Assembly (NCBI GenBank): GCA_035532415.1
Contig: DATKRB010000009.1
Location: 1 to 64,000 of the forward strand
Source of the DNA: DATKRB01 sp035532415
GTDB lineage: Bacteria; Actinomycetota; Acidimicrobiia; Acidimicrobiales; RAAP-2
Reading direction: 5' to 3'
Length of the DNA stretch: 64,000 bases
Numbering within the stretch: the stretch's first letter is position 1; the number at the start of each line of letters is the position of its first letter. The notes beneath the pieces are model-generated. The model ran no database searches. It was not told the DNA's origin and was given only the letters and a program-made list of their open reading frames with translations. This document shows positions 42,573-50,371 of this stretch, piece after piece. Position numbers and translations under genes: made by a program.

Positions 42573-43586
42573 TCAACCGATGCCGGCGGCCGATCCGGTG
42601 CCGTTGGACACCGGGGCGACCACGTCCGGCACGCCGACGTCCCGCAGCGCCTGCATCAGCATCTCCGCGTTTCCCACCAGGCCGGCCGCCGCGTAGGGCA
42701 CGACCACCTTGGAGTTCGGGGCCGAGGCGATGTCCTGAAGGGCCCGGAGCTGCAGGACCGCAAGGGTGTTCGGGTTGATCGCCACCTGGTCGATCGCCGC
42801 CAGGGCATCGGCTTCCCCCTGGCCCCGGAGCAGACGGGCCTTCTTCTCCCCTTCGGCATTCAGCTCGAGGACCTTCATCTCGGCCTCGGCGGAGAGGATG
42901 GCGGCCTGCTTGGCCCCCTCGGCCTCGAGCACGTTGGCCTGCTTCCTCCCCTGTGCGCCGTTGATCGCCGCCTGCTGGTCGCCCTCGGACTTCAGGATCA
43001 CCGCGCGCTTGTGCTGCTCGGCCTCCTTCTGCTCGGACATCGCCTGCAGCACGTTGTTGGGCGGCGTGATGTCGAGGATCTCGATCCGGTTCAACCGGAC
43101 ACCCCACTTCATGGTGGCGTCGGCCATGTGGTCCTGCATCCGAGCGTTGATGGTCTCGCGTTCGGACAACGACTGGTCGAGGGTCATCTCCCCGAACACC
43201 GCCCGCAGGGCGGTCAACGAGAGCTGGTCGACGGCGAGCTGGTAGTCGTTGATCTCGAAGAGCGCCGCCTTCACGTCGATCACCTGACAGAAGATCGTGG
43301 CGCTGACCCACAGCGAGACGTTGTCCTTGGTGATCACCGCCTGCTTGTCGCCGGTCTGGGGAAACTCCCTCATGTCGACCTTCTCCATACGGTCGATGAA
43401 GGGCACCAGGCCGTGGATCCCGGGTTGCCGGACGGACTTGAACTCTCCCAGCCGCTTCACCACCCCGACGCTGCCCTGCTGGACGATCTTCAACGATCGC
43501 ACCAGCACGACGATCGCGAGCACCACGACGACCACCGCGGCGAACACGACGATCGCTGCGGCCAGACCTGACGAGCTTGCGAGCAT
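42573..43586 (-). CDS. SPFH/band 7 (stomatin-like) membrane protein
   Basis: A 337-residue stomatin/paraslipin: an N-terminal membrane helix (residues 10-30), an SPFH domain (about 33-200, with VVKRLGEF, TKDNV and VRLNRIEILDITPP), then a long Ala/Glu/Lys coiled coil with AEGAKQAAILSAEAEM repeats and a C-terminal tail. Such proteins organise membrane microdomains and regulate proteases. AAGGAG precedes the ATG. The NfeD-like gene, its usual partner, lies upstream on the same strand. Confidence 0.93.
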   Translation of the reverse strand: MLASSSGLAAAIVVFAAVVVVVLAIVVLVRSLKIVQQGSVGVVKRLGEFKSVRQPGIHGLVPFIDRMEKVDMREFPQTGDKQAVITKDNVSLWVSATIFCQVIDVKAALFEINDYQLAVDQLSLTALRAVFGEMTLDQSLSERETINARMQDHMADATMKWGVRLNRIEILDITPPNNVLQAMSEQKEAEQHKRAVILKSEGDQQAAINGAQGRKQANVLEAEGAKQAAILSAEAEMKVLELNAEGEKKARLLRGQGEADALAAIDQVAINPNTLAVLQLRALQDIASAPNSKVVVPYAAAGLVGNAEMLMQALRDVGVPDVVAPVSNGTGSAAGIG

Positions 43587-43690
43587 TGCTCAGCTCCTTG
43601 CTTGTGGGCCGGCCCCTCGGCCTGCCTCTCATGTTTTCCTCTACCTGACTTGTCGACCCCACCTCTCCTGTTCTCGATGTGGACCTGTCC

Positions 43691-43903
43691 TCAATCGAGG
43701 TCGATGGCGTACACGACGAGCAGGCCCCTCTCGATATCGGCCACCACCACGCTCGTCCCCGGTTCTATCGTCGACGACTGGTCGAGCGGGATCGCCAACC
43801 ACTCCTCCCCGCGGGCACGGACCGACCCGGGATGGTGAGCGCCCCCGATCTGCTTGGTGACAAGGGCCGTCTCCCCGATCATCCCCTGAACACCACTGAG
43901 CAT
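43691..43903 (-). CDS. Soluble NfeD C-terminal-domain-like protein
   Basis: A 70-residue beta-rich protein resembling the OB-fold C-terminal domain of NfeD (GMIGETALVTKQIG, RARGEEWLAIPLD, EPGTSVVVADIERGLLVVYA). The membrane and protease domains of full NfeD proteins are absent. It sits 104 bases upstream of the SPFH gene on the same strand, the standard partner pairing. GAGAGGAGGG before the ATG fixes the start; upstream in-frame sequence is Arg/Pro-rich and repetitive. Confidence 0.82.
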   Translation of the reverse strand: MLSGVQGMIGETALVTKQIGGAHHPGSVRARGEEWLAIPLDQSSTIEPGTSVVVADIERGLLVVYAIDLD

Positions 43904-43975
43904 CCGTGCCCTCCTCTCGTGAAGAGCTCGGGTCACCGGCACGCCCGGCGCCGACGGACGGCCGGGCAACGGACC

Positions 43976-44010
43976 CGGTGACCCCTCCCGACTGGGTGAC
44001 CCCTCCCGAC
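43976..44010. repeat. 17-base direct repeat upstream of the NfeD-like gene
   Basis: Two adjacent copies of a GGTGACCCCTCCCGACT-like unit, followed by a GC-only run of GGCCC(GG) units up to about 44105. Confidence 0.7.
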
Positions 44011-44117
44011 TATACGACCGGCCAGGATCGGGGACCCACCGCCGGCCGCGACCGGGCGCGACCGGGCGCGACCGCCGCGGCCGGCCCGGCCCGGCCCGGC
44101 CCGGCATCGTGGGAACC

Positions 44118-44477
44118 TCAGAAGGCGTCCTCCACCACCCCCACCCGATCGCCGAGTACCGACACGACGTCAAAGCGGACCCGGTCGCACCGGACCCGGT
44201 GCTCCGCGAGCCACCGGGTACCGAGTCGGCGAAGGCGTCGGCGCTTCGCCAGGGTCACCGCCTCCACGGGCGCGCCGAACGAATCCGAGGAGCGGGACTT
44301 GACCTCGCAGATCACGAGCAGGTCCCCCGATCGGCAGACCAGGTCGATCTCCCCGAGCCGGCAACGCCAGTTCCGATCGAGGACCTCGAACCCCCGGGCC
44401 CGGTACCACTCGGCCGCCAGACCCTCCCCTACGGCACCCAGGAGCCGGCGATCGGGGCGATCGGGGGTGGGGCCCAT
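44118..44477 (-). CDS. yraN: YraN/UPF0102 family nuclease-fold protein
   Basis: A 119-residue endonuclease-like-fold protein of the YraN family. GExAAEWYRARGF, RCRLGEIDLV and ICEVKSRSS carry the Asp/Glu-x-Lys residues of a restriction-nuclease fold. Its role is poorly defined, possibly in DNA uptake or recombination with ComM/DprA. In many actinobacteria it directly precedes comM-dprA; here about 6.4 kb of other genes separate them. Confidence 0.92.
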   Translation of the reverse strand: MGPTPDRPDRRLLGAVGEGLAAEWYRARGFEVLDRNWRCRLGEIDLVCRSGDLLVICEVKSRSSDSFGAPVEAVTLAKRRRLRRLGTRWLAEHRVRCDRVRFDVVSVLGDRVGVVEDAF

Positions 44478-44511
44478 CCTCCTGAACGGTCGCCGCCCTG
44501 CTCGTCGGTGG

Positions 44512-44805
44512 TCACAGCTCCTTTTCGGGAAGGCGCTCGATGTTGACGTCGCGGAAGGTCACCACGCGGATGGAAGGCACGAAACGGGCCGGGCGGTACA
44601 TGTCCCACACCCAGGCGTCGCTCATCTCCACCTCCACGCACGCCGGGGTGGTGTCCGACCGGACGGTGACGGAGACCTCGTTCGCCAGGTAGAACCGCCG
44701 CTCGGTCTCGACGACGTACGCGAACATCGGCAGGACGGCTCGGTACTCCTGCACCAAAGCGAGCTCGATCTCCGCCTCGTAGCGCTCGAGCTCCTCCTCG
44801 CTCAC
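44512..44805 (-). CDS. DUF2469 family protein
   Basis: A 97-residue acidic protein of the actinobacteria-restricted DUF2469 family, recognised by SEEELERYEAEIELALVQEYR and YLANEVSVTV...VWDMYRPARFVPSIRVVTFRDVNIERL. Function unknown. It lies in its usual place after rplS, though lepB and rnhB, often found between, are missing. GTG start with GGAGGGAGT upstream. A 16-base duplication creates an eight-codon mini-frame ending in GTGA at this start. Confidence 0.93.
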   Translation of the reverse strand: MSEEELERYEAEIELALVQEYRAVLPMFAYVVETERRFYLANEVSVTVRSDTTPACVEVEMSDAWVWDMYRPARFVPSIRVVTFRDVNIERLPEKEL

Positions 44806-44833
44806 GGCAAGACTCCCTCCTCGCTCACGGCAA
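44795..44833. repeat. 16-base direct repeat over the DUF2469 start
   Basis: TCCTCGCTCACGGCAA occurs at 44795-44810 and 44818-44833. The upstream copy, read on the minus strand, places a GTG with eight codons whose TGA overlaps the DUF2469 GTG. Confidence 0.85.
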
Positions 44834-44870
44834 AGAGGGCGGGCGTCTCAGGCACGCCAATGGGCCCGCC

Positions 44871-45224
44871 TCATGAACGGGCGGTCCGCCGCTCCTTGAT
44901 CTTGGCAGCCTTCCCGGAGAGGTCCCGGAGGTAGTAGAGCTTGGCCCGCCGGACGTCACCGAGGCTCGCCACCTCGATCTTGGCGATGGTCGGCGAGTGC
45001 ACCGGGAACGTCCGCTCCACCCCCACGCCGAAGCTCACCTTGCGGACGGTGAACGTCTCGCTCACGCCGCCGCCCTGGCGGCGGATGACCGCGCCCTGAA
45101 AAACCTGCACTCGCTCGCGATTGCCCTCCACGACTCGGACGTGGACCTTCACCGAGTCGCCCGGACGGAAATCCGGGATGTCCCCTCGCAGGCTGTCGCG
45201 GTCGATCATCTCGGTGGGGTGCAT
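44871..45224 (-). CDS. rplS: 50S ribosomal protein L19
   Basis: A 117-residue L19, which lies at the 30S-50S interface. DFRPGDSVKVHVRVVEGNRERVQVFQGAVI, GVGVERTFPVHSPTIAKIEV and RRAKLYYLRDLSGKAAKIKERR are diagnostic. It follows trmD, the conserved rpsP-rimM-trmD-rplS order, after a 45-base gap. Confidence 0.98.
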   Translation of the reverse strand: MHPTEMIDRDSLRGDIPDFRPGDSVKVHVRVVEGNRERVQVFQGAVIRRQGGGVSETFTVRKVSFGVGVERTFPVHSPTIAKIEVASLGDVRRAKLYYLRDLSGKAAKIKERRTARS

Positions 45225-45269
45225 GCGGGCGTCCTTGTGGCATCGGGCGGATGAGCCGAGCTAGGCATG

Positions 45270-46070
45270 CTAGCCGTGCTCGCCCACCGGCCGCACTTCG
45301 CCGTGCTCGGCCAGCAGGCGGGCCTCCTCATCGGTGAGGCCGCCCCGGGCCTCCACGAGGTCCGGCCGCCGCTCCAGGGTCCTGCGGAGGGCCTGGGCCC
45401 GTCTCCATCGGGCGACGCGAGCGTGGTCCCCCGATCGCAGCACCTCGGGTACCTCCCAGCCGCGGAACACCCCCGGCCGCGTGTACTGGGGGTACTCGAG
45501 CAGGCCGGCCGAGAAGCTCTCGTCGTCGGCCGACTCGTCGTTCCCGAGCACCCCGGGGAGGAGGCGAGCCACCGACTCCACGACCGCCAAGGCCGCCACC
45601 TCGCCCCCGGCCAGCACGAAGTCGCCGACGGACAGCTCGCCGTCGACCAGGTGGTCCGCCACGCGCTGGTCCACGCCCTCGTAACGGCCGCAGAGCAGCG
45701 AGAACCCGGGCACCGAGCGGGCCAGCTCGAGGGCGACCGAGTGGTCGAACCGGCGCCCGCCGGGGGTGAGGAGGAGCAACGGTCGAGGCAACCCCTCGGT
45801 AGCCTCGACGGATTCGACGGCGGCGAAGACCGGCTCGGGCATCAGGACCATCCCCGCACCGCCTCCGAAGGGAGCGTCGTCGACCGACCGCCGGGCATCG
45901 GTGGCGCCCGAACGCAGGTCGTGGACCCGCAGGTCCAGCGCACCTCCGGTCCGGGCCCGACCGAGCAGGCTGGCCGAGCAGTAGCTGTCCACCAGCGCGG
46001 GGAAGATCGTGAAGACGTCGATCCGCACGGTGACGGACCGCTCCGGCCCGACGGGCACGCCCTCGCTCAC
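45270..46070 (-). CDS. trmD: tRNA (guanine-37-N1)-methyltransferase
   Basis: A SPOUT-class methyltransferase of about 250-266 residues that methylates G37 of tRNAs to prevent frameshifting. It shows IDVFTIFPALV, DDAPFGGGAGMV, the trefoil-knot LLCGRYEGVDQRV and VGDFVLAGGEVAALAVVESV. I give a GTG start at 46070 overlapping the rimM stop (GTGA); a second GTG at 46028, just before RIDVFTIFP, matches most family N-termini and is an equally good choice. Confidence 0.95.
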   Translation of the reverse strand: MSEGVPVGPERSVTVRIDVFTIFPALVDSYCSASLLGRARTGGALDLRVHDLRSGATDARRSVDDAPFGGGAGMVLMPEPVFAAVESVEATEGLPRPLLLLTPGGRRFDHSVALELARSVPGFSLLCGRYEGVDQRVADHLVDGELSVGDFVLAGGEVAALAVVESVARLLPGVLGNDESADDESFSAGLLEYPQYTRPGVFRGWEVPEVLRSGDHARVARWRRAQALRRTLERRPDLVEARGGLTDEEARLLAEHGEVRPVGEHG

Positions 46071-46513
46071 TCGAGCAGGCCCTCGGGGACGTCCACGACG
46101 ACGCGCTCCCCTCGGACGTGGTCGGTGACGAACCGGAGCGGGACGAGACCGCCCCCCTCCAGCACCAGGAGGTCGCTGGCCGGGTTGGGCTCGACCGCCT
46201 CCACCCGCCCGAGCACCGTACCGTGCTTGTCCACCATCTCGACGCCCACCAGCTCGTGCACCCACAGCATGCCGGGCTCGTCGATCGGGGGCGCCCGCAG
46301 GACCGTCCCGCGCAGGGCATCCGCCGCCGTCCGGTCCGCCACCCCGTCGAAACAGACGAGGAAGCGGCCCTGAAAAGGCCGACTGGCGATCACCCGCAGG
46401 GCTCCGCCCGCGCTGTCGAGCACGGTCCCGACCTCGAGCCTCGATCGGAGGTCGGTCCACAGATCGACCACCACCTCGCCGCTGAGGCCGTGAGGCTTCA
46501 CCACCCGTCCCAC
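46067..46513 (-). CDS. rimM: Ribosome maturation factor RimM
   Basis: RimM assists 30S head assembly together with S19. The two beta-barrels are clear: VGRVVKPHGLSGEV...FLVCFDGVADRTAADALRG, then a PRC-barrel with DLLVLEGGGLVPLRFV. The first canonical start, GTG 46513, gives 148 residues but begins inside strand 1 and has no ribosome-binding site. Codons just upstream encode PDLLE, the residues expected before VGR. The open frame runs back to a CTG at 46582 with GGGG six to nine bases upstream; the true start may be that CTG (171 residues). Confidence 0.9.
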   Translation of the reverse strand: MGRVVKPHGLSGEVVVDLWTDLRSRLEVGTVLDSAGGALRVIASRPFQGRFLVCFDGVADRTAADALRGTVLRAPPIDEPGMLWVHELVGVEMVDKHGTVLGRVEAVEPNPASDLLVLEGGGLVPLRFVTDHVRGERVVVDVPEGLLE

Positions 46514-46594
46514 CTCGAGAAGATCGGGCCCCGGCGGCCGGTCGGCCGTCCCGCCGACCCCTTCAGACGTCGAGCCCGTCAGATGTCGACCCCG

Positions 46595-46999
46595 TCAGTC
46601 GTCGACGATGTCGACGTTGGTCTGAACACCATCCCGGGAGCCGGCCACGCCGACCAGGGTGCGGATGGCCTGCGCGGTCCGGCCACGTCGGCCGATGACC
46701 CGGCCCATGTCCTCTTGTGCCACGTGCAGGCGGAGCCTGACCGAGCCGGCCCGCTCCTCCACGTTGACCACCACGGCCGCCGGCTCGTTGGCGAGCGATC
46801 GGGCCAGGTAACCGAGGACCGCTCCCGGCATCCCCCCATCCGTCTGGTTGCCGGCGGCATCGTCGCCACCAGGCCCATCGCTGACGGCGTTGACGTCGCC
46901 GTCCTCGTAGTCGTCGGACGCCACGTTGACGTCGCCGTCCTCGTAGTCGTCGGCCACCACGTTGACGTCGCCGTCCTCGTAGTCGTCGGGCCCGCTCAC
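46595..46999 (-). CDS. khpA: KhpA-like KH-domain RNA-binding protein with acidic repeat extension
   Basis: The last 80 residues are a KhpA-type KH domain (PGAVLGYLARSLANEPAAVVV...GRVIGRRGRTAQAIRTLV, with the GxxG loop at GRRG), a small RNA chaperone linked to ribosome and cell-division control. The first 50 residues are an acidic extension of three 12-residue repeats (DDYEDGDVNxxx). Most KhpA proteins are about 76 residues; this one is 134. The GTG start overlaps the rpsP stop (GTGA), placing it in the usual rpsP-khpA-rimM-trmD operon. Confidence 0.9.
   Translation of the reverse strand: MSGPDDYEDGDVNVVADDYEDGDVNVASDDYEDGDVNAVSDGPGGDDAAGNQTDGGMPGAVLGYLARSLANEPAAVVVNVEERAGSVRLRLHVAQEDMGRVIGRRGRTAQAIRTLVGVAGSRDGVQTNVDIVDD
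46881..46988. repeat. Three-copy 36-base tandem repeat in khpA
   Basis: Units at 46881-46916, 46917-46952 and 46953-46988; about 30 of 36 bases are identical in all three. In frame they encode an acidic 12-residue peptide three times at the start of the KH protein. Confidence 0.95.
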
Positions 47000-47280
47000 T
47001 TGGACCTCGCCGCGGTGAACTCGTCCCAGGCGCCCGAGGTCCGCAGGAGCTTCTCGACCCGTTCGGTGGGCTGCGCTCCCTCGCTCAACCACTTGACGGC
47101 CTTGGCGTTGTCGATCTCGACCACGGCATCCGGCTCGGAAGTCGACCGCCCCCGAGGGGCGTACACGCCCACGATCTCGAGAAAGCGCCCGTCACGGGGC
47201 GATCGGCTGTCGGCCGCCACCACCCGGTAGGTCGGCTGCTTCTTCTTACCCATCCGCACCAGGCGGAGCTTCACTGCCAC
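46996..47280 (-). CDS. rpsP: 30S ribosomal protein S16
   Basis: A 94-residue S16, an early 30S assembly protein. VKLRLVRMGKKKQPTYRVVAADSRSPRDGRFLEIVGVY is diagnostic and PTERVEKLLR closes the fold. It leads the rpsP-khpA-rimM-trmD cluster 122 bases after ffh. GTG start. Confidence 0.98.
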   Translation of the reverse strand: MAVKLRLVRMGKKKQPTYRVVAADSRSPRDGRFLEIVGVYAPRGRSTSEPDAVVEIDNAKAVKWLSEGAQPTERVEKLLRTSGAWDEFTAARSK

Positions 47281-47402
47281 GAGATCGATCCCTCCATCAT
47301 TTCGGACGACCCCCTATTGTCGCAGGTCCTCAGCGGCCCGCGTCCACTCCGCCGGTCCGCCCCGGCCCGGGGCGATTCCGCACGGGTCGGGGGAGGCCGA
47401 CG

Positions 47403-49028
47403 TCAACGGGGCTTCGGCGGGGTCACACGCCCGCCCTTCTTCCTTTTGCCCTTCCCACCGCCCTGGGAAGCCCTGGGCGCACCCGATCCCCGTTGGCCGT
47501 CCCGACCCCCTCCGAGGTCGCCTGCAGCTGCTCCCGGGCCGGAGGGCTTGGCCCCCACGAGCCCGCCCCCACCGCCGGGAACCCCCGTTGAGCCCAGGAG
47601 CTGCTGCAGGTCGGCGTCCCCGCCCCCGGGGGATCCGAGCGCGCCGAGCCCTCCGAGCCCGCCCCTCGCTCCACCCAGCATCCCCGCAAGCCTGCCCATG
47701 CCGGCGCCCTTGCCACCCATGCCACCCATGCCGGGCATACCTCCGGTACCCAGTCCCTTCATCATCTTCTGCATCTCGCGGAACTGCTTGAGCAGGGCGT
47801 TGACCTCCTGGGTGGAGCGGCCACTCCCCCTGGCGACCCGGACCCGCCGGGACCCGTCGATGATGGAGGGGTCGTCACGCTCCGCCGGCGTCATCGACCG
47901 GACGATCGCCTCGACGCGATCGATCTCGCGGTCGTCGATCTGTCCCGCGGCCTGGCGCATCTCCTTCGACATCCCCGGGAGCAGCTTGAGGACCCCCCCG
48001 AGCGATCCGAGCTTCTTGACCTGCTGAAGCTGTTGCAGGAAGTCCTCGAGGCTGAAACGCCCCTCCATCATCCTGGTGGCCGACCGCTCGACCGAATCGC
48101 GGTCCATCGTCCGCTCGGCCTGCTCGATCAGGGAGAGGACGTCCCCCATGCCGAGGATCCGATCCGCCATCCGGTCCGGGTGGAAGAGGTCGAAGTCGCC
48201 CAACCGCTCACCGGTGGAGGCGAAGACGATCGGGCGGCCCACCACCTCCTTCACCGACAGCGCCGCACCGCCCCGGGCGTCCCCGTCCAACTTGGTGAGG
48301 ATGACCCCGTCGAGCTCGAGGGCCTCGTGAAAGGCGCTCGCCGTGGCGACGGCGTCCTGCCCCGTCATGGAGTCGATGACCAGCAGGGTGTAGTGGGGCG
48401 ACGTGGCCTCCGAGATCCGCCGGACCTCCTCCATGAGAGCCTGGTCGACCGCCAGGCGGCCCGCGGTGTCGATGATGCACACGTCCCGGCCGATGCGGCG
48501 GGCCTCCTCCACCCCGGCGGCGGCCACGGCGACCGGGTCGGTCGGCTCGCTGAACACCGTCACACCCGCCTGGGCCCCCATGATCCGGAGCTGCTCGACG
48601 GCGGCAGGCCGCTGGAGGTCGGCGCCGACCAGCATCGGATTGCGGCCCTGCTGCTTCCACCACTGCGCCAACTTGGCGGCGGTGGTCGTCTTGCCCGAAC
48701 CCTGAAGGCCGGCGAGCAGGACGACGGTCGGCGGCCGCGACGCGTAGGTGAGCTTGAGCGTCTCGCCGCCGAGGACGCGGATCAGCTCCTCGTGGACCGC
48801 CCGGATGACCTGCTGACCCGGGGTCAGGCTCTTGGAAATGGCCTCGCCGCTGCACCGGACCCGCACGGCGTCGGTGAACCCGACGACGACACCGAGCTCG
48901 ACGTCGGCCTCGAGCAGGGCGTTGCGGATGTCGCGCAGGGCCTCGTCGAGGTCGGCCTCGCTGAGACGGCCACGGCCCCGCAGGCGGGTGGCGACCCGCT
49001 CCAAGCGGTCGGACAGCGCGTCGAACAT
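47403..49028 (-). CDS. ffh: Signal recognition particle protein Ffh
   Basis: A 541-residue SRP54 GTPase that, with 4.5S RNA, targets signal sequences to the membrane through FtsY. N domain about 1-95; G domain with GLQGSGKT at 107-114, DTAGR and TKLDGDARGGAALS; M domain with Met-rich helices (GMSKEMRQAAG, EMQKMMKGLG). The C-terminus is extended by about 90 Gly/Met/Pro-rich residues, ending in KGKRKKGGR, beyond the usual 440-450 length. It follows ftsY in transcription order. Confidence 0.97.
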   Translation of the reverse strand: MFDALSDRLERVATRLRGRGRLSEADLDEALRDIRNALLEADVELGVVVGFTDAVRVRCSGEAISKSLTPGQQVIRAVHEELIRVLGGETLKLTYASRPPTVVLLAGLQGSGKTTTAAKLAQWWKQQGRNPMLVGADLQRPAAVEQLRIMGAQAGVTVFSEPTDPVAVAAAGVEEARRIGRDVCIIDTAGRLAVDQALMEEVRRISEATSPHYTLLVIDSMTGQDAVATASAFHEALELDGVILTKLDGDARGGAALSVKEVVGRPIVFASTGERLGDFDLFHPDRMADRILGMGDVLSLIEQAERTMDRDSVERSATRMMEGRFSLEDFLQQLQQVKKLGSLGGVLKLLPGMSKEMRQAAGQIDDREIDRVEAIVRSMTPAERDDPSIIDGSRRVRVARGSGRSTQEVNALLKQFREMQKMMKGLGTGGMPGMGGMGGKGAGMGRLAGMLGGARGGLGGLGALGSPGGGDADLQQLLGSTGVPGGGGGLVGAKPSGPGAAAGDLGGGRDGQRGSGAPRASQGGGKGKRKKGGRVTPPKPR

Positions 49029-49104
49029 GAGGACCGTCAGGCTACCGGCCCCGGCGGCCGGCCATCTCGCAAGAGGCCGACGCTCGGCGGGCGATCACCT
49101 CCGG

Positions 49105-50319
49105 CTACCCGCCCAAAAGGGCGTCGACGAACTCCTCGGGATCGAAGGGGACCAGGTCGTCGGGTCCCTCGCCCAGCCCGACCAGCTTGACGGGTATCCC
49201 GAGCTCGCGCTGCACGGCGATCACGATGCCGCCCTTGGCCGACCCGTCGAGCTTGGTCAGCACCAGGCCGGTCACGGCCACGGCCTCGGTGAACTGCCGG
49301 GCCTGGGCGAGCGCGTTCTGACCGGTCGTGGCGTCGAGCACCAGCAGCACCTCGGTGACCCGGCCGGGATCCCGATCGGCGACCCGGCGGATCTTCTTCA
49401 ACTCTTCCACCAGGTTCACCTTGGTATGGAACCGTCCCGCGGTGTCGGCGAGCACCAGGTCGTTCCCACGGGCCACCGCCCGCTGCACGGCGTCGAAGAC
49501 GATGGCGCTCGGATCACCGCCTTCGGCGCCCCGGACGATCTCCACGCCGGACCGGTCCGCCCACGTCTCGAGCTGCTCGCCCGCAGCGGCCCGGAAGGTG
49601 TCCCCGGCGGCGAGGAGCACCGACCGGCCGGCGAGCGACTGCTGGCGCGCGACCTTGCCGACGGTGGTCGTCTTGCCGACCCCGTTGACCCCGACGAACA
49701 ACCAGACGTTGGTCACGCCCGGCTCCTCGTCGAACCGGAGCGCCCTCCCGGAAGGACGCGCCGGTTCCGCCGCACCGTCTCCGCTCCGGTCGGCACCGCC
49801 GGTCCGGGCCGTTGCGCCGCCGCCGACCCGGAGCAGTTCCACCAGGTCGGCCCGCAGGGCGTCCACCAGCTGGTCCCCTCCGGCAACCTCCTTGGACCGC
49901 ACGCGCTCGCGCAGCCCGGCGAGCAGGGCATCGGTGGTGGCGACCCCGACGTCGGCCCGCAGCAGCGCGACCTCGAGGTCGTCCCAGGTCGCCGCCCCGA
50001 CCGCCCCCCGGGATCGGATCGAGCCGACGACCCCCGAAAAGAGCCCACGGGCCTTGCCGAGCCGGTCGCGGAGGCGGGGCGGGGCGGGCGGGGCCTCGGC
50101 GGGCGGGGCGGCGGGCGGGGCGGCGGGCGCGGCCGCGGCGCGCTCGGGCGCCTCCCTTCCCGGTGGGACCGACGGCCTGGGCGGGGCCTCGACGGTCGGC
50201 GGAGCCTGGTCGGGTGGGGCGAGCTGCCCGGCCCGCCGGCGCCGACGGGTCCCCACCAGCACCGATGTGGTGAGGAGGGCCACCACCACCACTGCAAGGA
50301 CGATCCAGATCGCGATCAT
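49105..50319 (-). CDS. ftsY: Signal recognition particle receptor FtsY
   Basis: A 404-residue SRP receptor. It begins with a membrane helix (residues 2-22, IAIWIVLAVVVVALLTTSVL), as in other actinobacterial FtsY proteins, then a Pro/Ala-rich linker of about 65 residues and the NG domain with GVNGVGKTTTVGKVA, DTAGRFHTK and TKLDGSAKGGIV. It docks SRP-ribosome complexes at the translocon. Between smc and ffh, 53 bases after smc. Confidence 0.97.
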   Translation of the reverse strand: MIAIWIVLAVVVVALLTTSVLVGTRRRRRAGQLAPPDQAPPTVEAPPRPSVPPGREAPERAAAAPAAPPAAPPAEAPPAPPRLRDRLGKARGLFSGVVGSIRSRGAVGAATWDDLEVALLRADVGVATTDALLAGLRERVRSKEVAGGDQLVDALRADLVELLRVGGGATARTGGADRSGDGAAEPARPSGRALRFDEEPGVTNVWLFVGVNGVGKTTTVGKVARQQSLAGRSVLLAAGDTFRAAAGEQLETWADRSGVEIVRGAEGGDPSAIVFDAVQRAVARGNDLVLADTAGRFHTKVNLVEELKKIRRVADRDPGRVTEVLLVLDATTGQNALAQARQFTEAVAVTGLVLTKLDGSAKGGIVIAVQRELGIPVKLVGLGEGPDDLVPFDPEEFVDALLGG

Positions 50320-50371
50320 GCCCGTCGGAGCCTACCGGGGCTCGAACGGACCGCCACCCGCCCTGGCCCGT

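Noticed and set aside
44040..44110. Mobile-element end in the GC-only repeat near yraN
   Set aside because: No transposase, target duplication or inverted terminal repeat; it is simple-sequence GGCCC repetition.
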